DNA of 7,538 nucleotides from UBA9619 sp964630665. GTDB lineage: Bacteria; Pseudomonadota; Gammaproteobacteria; Arenicellales; UBA868. Under the pieces are notes generated by a model. The model worked only from the letters and a program-made list of their open reading frames with translations. It had not been told where the DNA came from and searched no databases. The translations under genes and the position numbers were made by a program. Of this stretch, positions 1 to 5,248 are shown in pieces (position 1 is the stretch's first letter; each line of letters opens with the position of its first letter). Location of the stretch: NCBI GenBank assembly GCA_964630665.1, contig CAZVVN010000110.1:1-7538 (forward strand). The letters run 5' to 3'.

Positions 1-916
1 CCGGCAACTGCACCAGGATCTCTTTCGCGTTAGTACCGCCTGGGAGATTTAGGTTTTGGTCGGTTCCGTATTTTGTTTTTGGTACGCTTGCCAGATTCTT
101 TCTCTGGTCGTCGTATCTACGAATATCTGACAGCAAACTTTGTATTTCAGAATCACCTCCTAAATTGAAAGCGGTGATGCTGTTGAAATCTCTTAACTCT
201 CTTTCCCATTCAGATACGCTCCCCCCCAATCGAAGCTCGAACCCTGTTAGTTCTCTAACCCTGCTACGCAGACGTTCGCCAGCCGCTTGACGTTTATCCC
301 CAGCTTCAGCCAGCAAACTATCCCTATACGAATCATTTGCCCTAACGGTCTCCGTAAGCTCCAGCGGCTGCAACAGAGCGATTGCCTGCTCTTTGGCAAT
401 GACTTCCGGTGTTTGCTCCAGTGCTGCAATGAGCCCCTGCTCTTTGGCTTCTGCCGTTGCGCCTGGTTCCTTCTTCAGTGCCGCAAGGTACTGACCACCG
501 CTGCCCTTTGACTGCGCTTTCTCCAGAGCTCGTCTGGCAGGAGAGAAGAAACCCATTTTGGAGACATCGGGCCACTTACCCCTGAGCACACTGCCGGCCA
601 TCAGTAACGGGCCAGCGAGTTGTTCGCCGGTCACCTCCCCCGAGAGCAAACTGTCTTGCGGCTCGAAGCCGGCCTTTTGCTGGAGCTGCCCCAACACCTC
701 GTTAAAGCCTCGCGTCTGGCGATTAACGTGCGGCGCCAGCAGGTTGCCAGCTTGAAGTGCAGCGTCCTCAAGAAAAGGCATCACCGGTGCGCTGAGAATC
801 TGCATCGCTGCCGGCCCTGACAGCATCGAGCGATCTACGCCCTGCGCCAGTAAGCCTTCCCTGACTTCGTCAGCTACTCGGGATGGATAGCCCTGAAGGT
901 ACTGCCACAAACTCAT
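1..916 (-). CDS. N-terminal 305 residues of a large phage polyvalent-type protein (partial)
   Basis: The frame is open from the ATG at 916 to the window edge, so the C-terminus is missing. Residues about 123-190 (GFFSPARRALEKA, then GGQYLAALKKEPG, GLIAALEQTPEVIAKEQ and LTETV) match my recollection of a block in large phage polyvalent proteins of the form FYSPLxRAxE...QWLxxLKKxPGVKxEExxxxGLxxxL...vtxexvlxxl...lxEvv. Residues 281-305 (TKYGTDQNLNLPGGTNAKEI, then LVQLP) match the companion motif TKFSxYxLPGGENYREL...LP. Such proteins often run to a thousand residues or more, join several enzymatic domains, and are thought to be packaged and injected with the DNA; no catalytic domain is visible here. 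The ATG overlaps the stop of the upstream small gene in an ATGA, suggesting translational coupling. Codons AGG, AGA, TTA and ATA become frequent after residue 190. The family call is motif memory, not a database match; the reading frame is very secure. Confidence 0.8.
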   Translation of the reverse strand, partial: MSLWQYLQGYPSRVADEVREGLLAQGVDRSMLSGPAAMQILSAPVMPFLEDAALQAGNLLAPHVNRQTRGFNEVLGQLQQKAGFEPQDSLLSGEVTGEQLAGPLLMAGSVLRGKWPDVSKMGFFSPARRALEKAQSKGSGGQYLAALKKEPGATAEAKEQGLIAALEQTPEVIAKEQAIALLQPLELTETVRANDSYRDSLLAEAGDKRQAAGERLRSRVRELTGFELRLGGSVSEWERELRDFNSITAFNLGGDSEIQSLLSDIRRYDDQRKNLASVPKTKYGTDQNLNLPGGTNAKEILVQLP

Positions 917-1059
917 TGGCCGCGAAGGGTCTTATGCGTGCCAGGTGGCCGGCTCATCTGGAAACCTCTGCCAAGGCCGATGCCGCTGGCTGTATAGGGC
1001 ATCTGCTGCGTCCGGCCCACTACTGGTCGCCGTATGCGTTTTTTTCGCTTTGTTGCCAT
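913..1059 (-). CDS. Small basic phage protein (48 aa), unknown function
   Basis: The start ATG shares one base with the terL stop (TGATG) and the stop overlaps the next gene's start (ATGA). This tight head-to-tail packing is the main argument that this is a real gene. The product begins MATKRKKRIRRPVVGR, is strongly basic throughout, and is Gly/Pro-rich in the middle with no membrane segment. No separate Shine-Dalgarno sequence is visible, fitting coupling to terL translation. I do not recognise a family. Its place between terL and a virion-type gene would fit a small DNA-binding or head-associated protein, but that is inference. No other frame on either strand makes a better gene here. Confidence 0.6.
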   Translation of the reverse strand: MATKRKKRIRRPVVGRTQQMPYTASGIGLGRGFQMSRPPGTHKTLRGQ

Positions 1060-2600
1060 CAAACAATCCCGTAATTCGGATACTTCAGTTCCCGATCCCA
1101 GGCGGGATCGTCCGTTGCTTGTGCAAATCGTGTGCTCTGGACCGCGTAGCGTGTCGCTGACATGTGATCGTCTGACATGCTAACGATCTTGTTGTCCTTT
1201 CGATGGTATTGCCGCCACTCTTCCCACCAGTCAGTGAGGGTGTTGAAAACCTTGAAACGATCCTGCTCCATCATCGTCACCATTTTCTGTATCCCGACCT
1301 CGATGCTGTTGCCGCCTTTCTTCTCACCTAATGCCGGCGGGTTGGTGAAGTGCAGCGGTAAAAGGTTAAGTCCGAGGTTGCGGTACTGGTCGGCGAGACC
1401 CGGATTGCCCATCGAGTCCCGTCGATGACCATCGTGAGGCCAGGCGATGGGTCCGGTGTTTCGGGTCTTGATTGCTTCCGCATGGATGTGCGGCGGCGTT
1501 TTAGAAGCCCCATAGCAATCGATAACGGTAATCTCTTCCTCATCAGTGCCGATGGTCTCCGGGTCGATGACAATGGTCACCAGGGCCGTTTTATGATCCC
1601 AGCCGAAATCCAGACCACTGATGCGCGGCCAGTCTTCGGGTATCGGAAACGGATCGATCATCAGCTTCTCTTCAGGCACTGGAAAAACTAACCCCGAGCC
1701 GATGCTCGGCCTGCCGTTCCTGCGCATCTCCCGCTCGTGCGGAGAGTAGGAGCTCAGAATCTGCTCCATCATCGCTTCGTTAAGATGGCCTGGCTTTCCC
1801 TTCTGGGTCGTCTTAACGTCTTCGGTTGCGTCGTCCCAACCGGCGTTGGTCAGGCTCTGGCCAGGTTGTAGGCGATTCAGGAAGCTCGCCACCGTCTGCG
1901 TCATGCCGTTCTCTGGCGTGAACGTCATGGCAACGACGCCTTTCTTGTCCAGAGTTCGCGTAACCGCCTGGCTGTAGATTTCTCTGGGCGGTTCTTCATC
2001 GAGCCAGACGTAGTCGACGCTGCGTCCATACCAGCGTTCCGGTCCCATCAGGTAAGCCAGATGGTAGAGATAACTGGTGCCGCCGCTGAGATGCCTGACC
2101 AGGGCGACTGAGACGGCATTCGGAACGCCAGGCTTGCGCTCGGTCTTGATAATGGCGTCGCGTGGGATGGCGCCGGTTCCCAATGCCTGGGGATCTCCCG
2201 GCGTTCCCAGCAGCTCCGCTTGGATGATGTCGCGCACTGTCTCGTTTGAGACGCCGCCAACCCACGCAACGATAGGATGCTTGAAGCGCCTGCCTTCCCA
2301 CCAATCGGGGTATTTCCCGGTCAGGTGCATTGCCGTCTCGGCAGCTCCTGAGAAAGATTTTCCTATGCGGTTGCCGGCCATCAGCAGACGCTGATGACAG
2401 GTGGCGCCGGTATCGTGAAACCGCTTCTGGTACGGATACGGGTCGTAGTACTCGATGCGGTTGTAGAGCTCGTGATCGCGGAGCTTTTTGAGGATCTCAA
2501 TCTTTCGTTTGAGGTTCCTGCGCTCGGTCGCTGGGTCGGTGGTACTTTGTACGGTCGCGGAAGGTCTTCGCGCCGTTGAACCGGTTTGCGTACTTGGCAA
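1059..2600 (-). CDS. terL: Phage terminase large subunit (ATPase plus nuclease)
   Basis: This is the motor that pumps DNA into the prohead and cuts it. The 513-residue product has both expected domains. The ATPase has an adenine-site Q in DPYPYQKRF (about 53-61), Walker A AGNRIGKS (75-82), Walker B VDYVWLDEE (195-203) with the acidic pair at 201-202, and a coupling motif TFTPENG (226-232). The RNase H-like nuclease has acidic residues at D331 (LDFGWDH), D390 (WPHDG) and D477/D478 (SDDHMSATRYA). This fits the Terminase_6/gp17-like family, and the length is normal. The start is a TTG at 2600: an in-frame TAA lies five codons upstream, and no ATG occurs before the Walker A region, so a TTG (or a downstream GTG/TTG) must be used. 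It begins 5 nt after the stop of the small upstream gene, with only a weak AAGAAA as a possible ribosome site, so coupling is likely. terS is two genes upstream in the same operon. Confidence 0.96.
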   Translation of the reverse strand: MPSTQTGSTARRPSATVQSTTDPATERRNLKRKIEILKKLRDHELYNRIEYYDPYPYQKRFHDTGATCHQRLLMAGNRIGKSFSGAAETAMHLTGKYPDWWEGRRFKHPIVAWVGGVSNETVRDIIQAELLGTPGDPQALGTGAIPRDAIIKTERKPGVPNAVSVALVRHLSGGTSYLYHLAYLMGPERWYGRSVDYVWLDEEPPREIYSQAVTRTLDKKGVVAMTFTPENGMTQTVASFLNRLQPGQSLTNAGWDDATEDVKTTQKGKPGHLNEAMMEQILSSYSPHEREMRRNGRPSIGSGLVFPVPEEKLMIDPFPIPEDWPRISGLDFGWDHKTALVTIVIDPETIGTDEEEITVIDCYGASKTPPHIHAEAIKTRNTGPIAWPHDGHRRDSMGNPGLADQYRNLGLNLLPLHFTNPPALGEKKGGNSIEVGIQKMVTMMEQDRFKVFNTLTDWWEEWRQYHRKDNKIVSMSDDHMSATRYAVQSTRFAQATDDPAWDRELKYPNYGIV

Positions 2601-2605
2601 CTGGG

Positions 2606-2734
2606 TTATTTCTTTTTACGTTTCGTCTTGCGAGGTTTTTGAACCGTCCCGCCACTTTCTTTCTCCCACCTGTTGGCCATAGCTGGTTTGTTCGCGTGCA
2701 TCCAGCGGCGTTGCCTTTTTGATTTGAATGGCAT
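2606..2734 (-). CDS. Small basic phage protein (42 aa) between terS and terL
   Basis: Reading from the ATG at 2734, the product starts MPFKSKRQRRWMHANKPAMA, continues NRWEKES and ends in a Lys/Arg-rich tail with KRKKK. It resembles a widespread short phage ORF that starts MPFKSKAQRRWMxANxPxxAxRWxxE, a pattern I know from many phage genomes where it is annotated as hypothetical. It lies 15 nt after the terS stop and 5 nt before the terL start, so it fits the operon. There is no good Shine-Dalgarno sequence. The function is unknown; the aromatic and basic N-terminal motif and position suggest a nucleic-acid or packaging-related role (inference). A longer overlapping frame here (2497-2796) is a shadow. 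Confidence 0.75.
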   Translation of the reverse strand: MPFKSKRQRRWMHANKPAMANRWEKESGGTVQKPRKTKRKKK

Positions 2735-2749
2735 AAAAGGAAAATCAGA

Positions 2750-3157
2750 TTAATTGAGGGTTGCCGGGATGTCTTCGATCTCAGGTTCCTGCTCACTAGC
2801 CATAAGCTGATCGAGTTCCTTGCGGAGCTCGTCGGTGGACTTCTCGACAGTGACCTGCTCGATGCGTTCGGTCGGTTTCAGGCCGGCACGATCCAGGATG
2901 TCCTTTGATGCCTGAAGGCGCACGGTCTCAGATTCAGCAGCGGCTGAGAGTTCTTTGAGTTGCGCCAGGGCGCCAGGGATAGCATCTTGGATAGCTTCCC
3001 GAGTGGCGTCCTCGATCTCCCTGATCCATTGCTTTTTGAGCTGGTGGCCCTTTTGGTAGGCTGATTTGGCGCTGTAGCCGGCCTTGATGGCCGATTGGGT
3101 CGCATTGCCGGTCAAGACAAACTCTTTAACGAAAGTTTCCTGCTTTTCTGTCCGCAT
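2750..3157 (-). CDS. terS: Phage terminase small subunit (Terminase_2 type)
   Basis: TerS recognises the packaging site on the phage concatemer and hands DNA to TerL. The 135-residue product shows the N-terminal helix-turn-helix block of the family at about 5-42 (KQETFVKEFVLTGNATQSAI, then KAGYSAKSAYQKGHQLKK). A central oligomerisation helix carries the typical ALAQLKELSAAAESETVRLQ stretch and ILDRAGLKPTERIE (about 64-100), and the tail is acidic (EPEIEDIPATLN). The length is normal for the family. The ATG at 3157 is preceded by AGGA about 11 nt upstream; a stronger GGAGGT lies about 21 nt upstream, too far for standard use. It is the first gene of the leftward late block, followed 15 nt later by the small gene and then terL. 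Confidence 0.93.
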   Translation of the reverse strand: MRTEKQETFVKEFVLTGNATQSAIKAGYSAKSAYQKGHQLKKQWIREIEDATREAIQDAIPGALAQLKELSAAAESETVRLQASKDILDRAGLKPTERIEQVTVEKSTDELRKELDQLMASEQEPEIEDIPATLN

Positions 3158-3260
3158 GTATTAGTGTTTCCTAATGTACCTCCAAAATCCCCCTGAGATT
3201 CTGGAGACAATATTCATATTTATAAAAAAAATTAAAAGGGGGTGGCCGGGGGGTGGCTGA
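3158..3260 (-). promoter_or_regulatory. Untranslated leader and possible late promoter region upstream of terS
   Basis: Between terS and the repeat region lies an AT-rich island (about 3211-3237, with a run of eight A followed by TTAAAA on the plus strand). On the minus strand this gives TATAAATAT, a possible -10 element, but I see no matching -35. An inverted repeat ATTAG-N6-CTAAT (3160-3175) includes the AGGA ribosome site of terS. Two copies of GGGGGTGGC, 11 bp apart, lie at 3238-3246 and 3249-3257. Transcription of the late block probably starts in or to the right of this region; the exact promoter is not determinable by eye. Confidence 0.3.
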
Positions 3261-3354
3261 TATATCTGAGCCAAATCGCTGAAAATCCGCCGGCACTGAC
3301 GGCTCAAGGCAGGGCCAGCCATCGTAAGTCCCTGTTTTCGCTACGTTTTCCTGC

Positions 3355-3409
3355 GTGTAGGGCAGAAAATGTAGGGCAAACCGAGGTCCAGGCTCGGGTT
3401 CGGAACCGG
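3355..3409 (+). repeat. 55-bp direct repeat, left copy at the gap edge
   Basis: This segment starts GTGTAGGGCAGAAAATG and ends GGTTCGGAACCGG. It is identical over all 55 bases to 3510-3564, on the other side of the N run. It contains a short internal repeat (TGTAGGGCA twice) and one CGGAACCG site. Because it abuts the gap exactly, it may be an assembly-graph overlap rather than a biological second copy; a real tandem repeat is the alternative. Confidence 0.85.
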
Positions 3410-3509
3410 NNNNNNNNNNNNNNNNNNNNNNNNNNNNNNNNNNNNNNNNNNNNNNNNNNNNNNNNNNNNNNNNNNNNNNNNNNNNNNNNNNNNNNNNNNN
3501 NNNNNNNNN
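3410..3509. other. Assembly gap (100 N)
   Basis: Exactly 100 N, the usual placeholder for a scaffold gap of unknown length. The true sequence and distance between 3409 and 3510 are unknown, so any reading frame or repeat count across it is unreliable. Confidence 0.97.
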
Positions 3510-3564
3510 GTGTAGGGCAGAAAATGTAGGGCAAACCGAGGTCCAGGCTCGGGTTCGGAACCGG
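3510..3564 (+). repeat. 55-bp direct repeat, right copy at the gap edge
   Basis: Base-for-base identical to 3355-3409 and starting at the first base after the N run. It is followed by unique sequence starting GCAGCTCGAG. See the left copy for the two explanations. Confidence 0.85.
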
Positions 3565-3591
3565 GCAGCTCGAGTTCAAACCGAAACCAAA

Positions 3592-3619
3592 ATCTTTTGT
3601 GTGTGTGCACACAAAAGAT
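3592..3619. repeat. Perfect inverted repeat, 12-bp arms, 4-nt loop
   Basis: Arms ATCTTTTGTGTG (3592-3603) and CACACAAAAGAT (3608-3619) flank the loop TGTG. No clean T-tract follows on either strand, so it is not a standard terminator. It could form a cruciform or an RNA hairpin in the late leader, or bind a dimeric protein. Confidence 0.8.
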
Positions 3620-3631
3620 ATGGATCAACCC

Positions 3632-3649
3632 ATCAGCGATGTCGCTGAT
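3632..3649. repeat. Perfect dyad ATCAGCGA-TG-TCGCTGAT
   Basis: Two 8-bp arms surround a 2-nt centre TG. It lies 7 bp from the next dyad (3657-3676), which has the same arm/2-nt/arm design and the same TG centre, suggesting related binding sites. Confidence 0.7.
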
Positions 3650-3656
3650 TGCCGGC

Positions 3657-3676
3657 AATTGTCGCTGGCGACAATT
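3657..3676. repeat. Perfect dyad AATTGTCGC-TG-GCGACAATT, repeated in part at 3812-3827
   Basis: Two 9-bp arms surround TG. The first 16 bases recur exactly at 3812-3827 (AATTGTCGCTGGCGAC), there followed by CGAGG, so the second copy keeps only 5-bp arms. The core resembles the dyad at 3922-3943, which has GG-TT-CC where this one has GC-TG-GC. Confidence 0.75.
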
Positions 3677-3699
3677 CCCTTTTAGCCCCCCATGTCTTA

Positions 3700-3943
3700 G
3701 ATTCGGAACCGAGAATTTGAGGTCTAAAGTGTAAAAAACACCTATGTTTACGCAGTTTTAGTGCTGATTCGGAACCGAAGATTTGGAGTCGTTTCCGAAT
3801 TCGTAAGCCTAAATTGTCGCTGGCGACCGAGGCTTCCGACATCGGTTCCGACACAGAATTGTCGGTTCCGACACAGACCTTAAAGTCCCTAAACCTAGAC
3901 CTTTTTACCCATTCCAGGTCGGTATTGTCGGTTCCGACAATAC
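3700..3943. repeat. Cluster of CGGAACCG / CGGTTCCG sites with an orientation switch
   Basis: TTCGGAACCGA occurs at 3702-3712 and 3768-3778, each starting a longer degenerate repeat (GATTCGGAACCGA followed by an ATTTG-containing segment). The reverse complement TCGGTTCCGA occurs at 3842-3851, 3862-3871 and 3928-3937. The first two of these are inside an exact 16-mer, TCGGTTCCGACACAGA, repeated with a 20-bp period. The last is inside a perfect 10-bp-arm dyad GTATTGTCGG-TT-CCGACAATAC (3922-3943). Two further CGGAACCG copies lie in the 55-bp repeats flanking the gap. Function unknown; protein-binding sites for packaging, replication or late control are possible. Confidence 0.75.
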
Positions 3944-4143
3944 GAGCTCTCAAACCTCTTCGTATTCTCGCATACGAGTCTGGCCTAAACTTGCTGAAAC
4001 GAGGGGTTTTTGACGCTTTTCAGCGAAATAGATCGCATACGATCCCCAAAAACGACCTCAACCGACAGGCTGCACCTTTTCCACGCCTTTTGGGTCACCG
4101 TGTGATTGTGTTGCGCGATGATGTCTGCTGCCGAGCACCCATG

Positions 4144-4166
4144 AAAAAAGCCGCCTCTCGGCGGCT
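4144..4166 (-). terminator. Intrinsic terminator of the early leftward operon
   Basis: On the minus strand the sequence AGCCGCC-GAGA-GGCGGCT is followed by a run of T (minus-strand complement of the six A at 4144-4149). It starts immediately after the stop codon of the 4167-4643 gene. A 7-bp GC-rich stem with a tetraloop and a U-tract is the classic form. It should separate early transcription from the late block. Confidence 0.93.
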
Positions 4167-4643
4167 CTAGTCAGTGATGCGAGATTCATTGTCCATGTTC
4201 CAATCGCGGATTGCAACCCTCAAGTCGTAATCGAGCTCGTCAATAGAATTCACCGCGATTTGCAGTGTTTTCTCGTGATGCCGTTTCCAATGCCGCACAT
4301 CAATCTCGGCCGCTTTCGCTCTCCGTGTCAACTGTACACGCTTGAGATACAACGTCACGCCCAGGTCAATGATGCGGTGCCACATGAAAGGTGAACGCCA
4401 CAGCGGACGCTTGTTTTTCCGGTCCTCGAGGAACAATTTTCTGGTGAGTCCTTCAACCAAAGGTGCCCGATAACCCGGATCGCCTGCATAATTTAAGCGT
4501 GCAAAGTGGCGACAATCTGGCGACACCTTGGCCAACAGATCGCACACCTCATGCCAACTGACATCCGGCACGCCACCAGTGCCGAGCTCCAACTGGCTGA
4601 TCTTAGGGTTGAGGAGCTTTAGGTGTTCCAGACTCAGCGCCAT
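4167..4643 (-). CDS. Uncharacterised phage protein, last gene of the early operon; candidate late regulator
   Basis: The 158-residue product starts MALSLEHLKLLNPKISQLE. The same frame could start six codons upstream at a TTG (4661), but the ATG is preferred; both starts lie inside the nuclease gene, whose stop is at 4603. Residues about 104-125 (QLTRRAKAAEIDVRHWKRHH) read like a helix-turn-helix with a tryptophan in the recognition helix, followed by a helix ending in LRVAIRDWN. It is rich in Arg and Trp and has no membrane segment. I do not recognise a family. The terminal position in the early operon, beside a terminator and upstream of the packaging genes, is where Q-type antiterminators or late activators lie in many lambdoid-style phages. 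That role is inference from position and the possible HTH only. No clear Shine-Dalgarno sequence; translational coupling to the nuclease is likely. Confidence 0.75.
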   Translation of the reverse strand: MALSLEHLKLLNPKISQLELGTGGVPDVSWHEVCDLLAKVSPDCRHFARLNYAGDPGYRAPLVEGLTRKLFLEDRKNKRPLWRSPFMWHRIIDLGVTLYLKRVQLTRRAKAAEIDVRHWKRHHEKTLQIAVNSIDELDYDLRVAIRDWNMDNESRITD

Positions 4644-5016
4644 CGAGCTCTCGCCGCACAAGCTTGCACCAACTGGTCAGACTCAGGGTCACCGATGAGT
4701 GATCCTGAAGCTCAGGCACCAGGTCATACAGCGACATCTGCGCCAACCAGGGCTGTCGATCCAGCCGGTAAATCAACACCGGTTTTCTATGGCACTGAAG
4801 CGCCTGTGCTGCCGCCTGTGCCCACCAATCAGGGAACCTTGGCACCTTGGCCCGTTTGACCTCAATGGCCCATCCTGGGACATCCATGATGTCAGCGTGC
4901 AGCTTCTCAGCATTCTGTGCCATCCAGTTCCGCCTAATGTCCAGGCGCAGTTCATCCTTGAGAATCCGCACCAGCTCCTGCTCACCGGCGCGGCCTTTAG
5001 TTCGGCTATTTGTCAT
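4603..5016 (-). CDS. Phage PD-(D/E)XK nuclease, Holliday-junction-resolvase-like
   Basis: The 137-residue protein has an N-terminal RTKGRAGEQELVRILKDEL (E12/E14 in the first helix) and then the core HADIMDVPGWAIEVKRAK (about 40-57). D42, E52 and K54 give the D...ExK signature of the PD-(D/E)XK fold. Following it, PDWWAQAAAQA, PVLIYRLDRQPWLA and the downstream strand fit small phage nucleases of this type in replication modules, where they may act as RusA/RuvC substitutes or process recombination intermediates. Substrate specificity cannot be read from sequence. The ATG at 5016 has AGGA six bases upstream, a good ribosome site, and overlaps the end of the zinc-binding-type gene by 11 bases. 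Its 3' end overlaps the next gene. Confidence 0.85.
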   Translation of the reverse strand: MTNSRTKGRAGEQELVRILKDELRLDIRRNWMAQNAEKLHADIMDVPGWAIEVKRAKVPRFPDWWAQAAAQALQCHRKPVLIYRLDRQPWLAQMSLYDLVPELQDHSSVTLSLTSWCKLVRRELDGAESGTPKAPQP

Positions 5017-5230
5017 CTGCTGTCCTGTCTTTCGGGAAAAGTCTCAGATGGGTCTTTCGATCCGGCGGATGCTCCTTGCTCGGAAAGGTACGGGCGCCGT
5101 AATGCACCCAGTTGTAAAAAGGCAGGCAAGCCTGCCCCTCTTTGCAATACGTCCGATGTGGGCAGTCGCGTTCGCATGGAGACAGCCCGGCCTGCATTGC
5201 CGTCTCATAGAGTCGTTCATAACTGGCCAT
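5006..5230 (-). CDS. Small Cys-rich, zinc-binding-type phage protein (74 aa)
   Basis: The product starts MASYERLYETAMQAGLSPCE. Cysteines at 19, 23, 29 and 35 (C-x3-C-x5-C-x5-C) could hold one zinc ion. The stretch ACLPFYNWVHYG and the tail PDRKTHLRLF resemble a family of short phage proteins that I recall with the pattern C..C....C....AC..F..FV..G and a P.R..Y.R.F ending. The role is not established; the neighbours (helicase, nuclease) suggest a replication or recombination accessory. Start choice is uncertain. The frame is open upstream to an ATG at 5332, preceded by GAGGT at good spacing. That start would add 34 residues including a hydrophobic stretch (FFIFILPLLGA) encoded across the GAAGTT repeats. 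I prefer 5230 because homology-like sequence begins there, but 5230 lacks a clear ribosome site. Confidence 0.75.
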   Translation of the reverse strand: MASYERLYETAMQAGLSPCERDCPHRTYCKEGQACLPFYNWVHYGARTFPSKEHPPDRKTHLRLFPKDRTADDK

Positions 5231-5248
5231 CTGGCTGGAGAGAAGATT

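Larger units (their letters stand above)
3158..4143. other. About 1-kb region without convincing genes, rich in inverted repeats, interrupted by a gap
   Basis: No reading frame here has a recognisable family or a supported start. The frames that stay open run through palindromic repeats, the N block or the terminator. The content is an AT-rich terS leader, a 55-bp exact repeat on both sides of the gap, a 12-bp-arm hairpin, several perfect dyads with 2-nt centres, seven CGGAACCG/CGGTTCCG sites and two TCGCATACGA sites. It sits between the end of the early operon and the start of the packaging operon, where a late promoter, a cos/pac site or an origin may lie. Which of these it is cannot be told from sequence alone. 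Confidence 0.6.

Noticed and set aside
2497..2796. 99-codon minus-strand frame spanning terS end, the small gene and terL start
   Set aside because: Out of frame with three better supported genes; the 42-codon frame with the known phage pattern explains the region.
3242..3658. Frames on both strands crossing the N block
   Set aside because: They remain open only because N codons are unknown; the gap length is arbitrary.
3397..3943. CRISPR array
   Set aside because: Repeats are short, in both orientations and unevenly spaced, with no uniform spacers and no cas genes.
3633..3953. 106-codon minus-strand frame in the repeat region
   Set aside because: It consists largely of the CGGTTCCG and GTCGC dyads read as codons (repeated FGSES/LGSES-like strings), has no family character and no supported ribosome site.
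3814..4170. 118-codon plus-strand frame ending near the early terminator
   Set aside because: Its last codons are the terminator hairpin and it covers several palindromic repeats; no recognisable domain.
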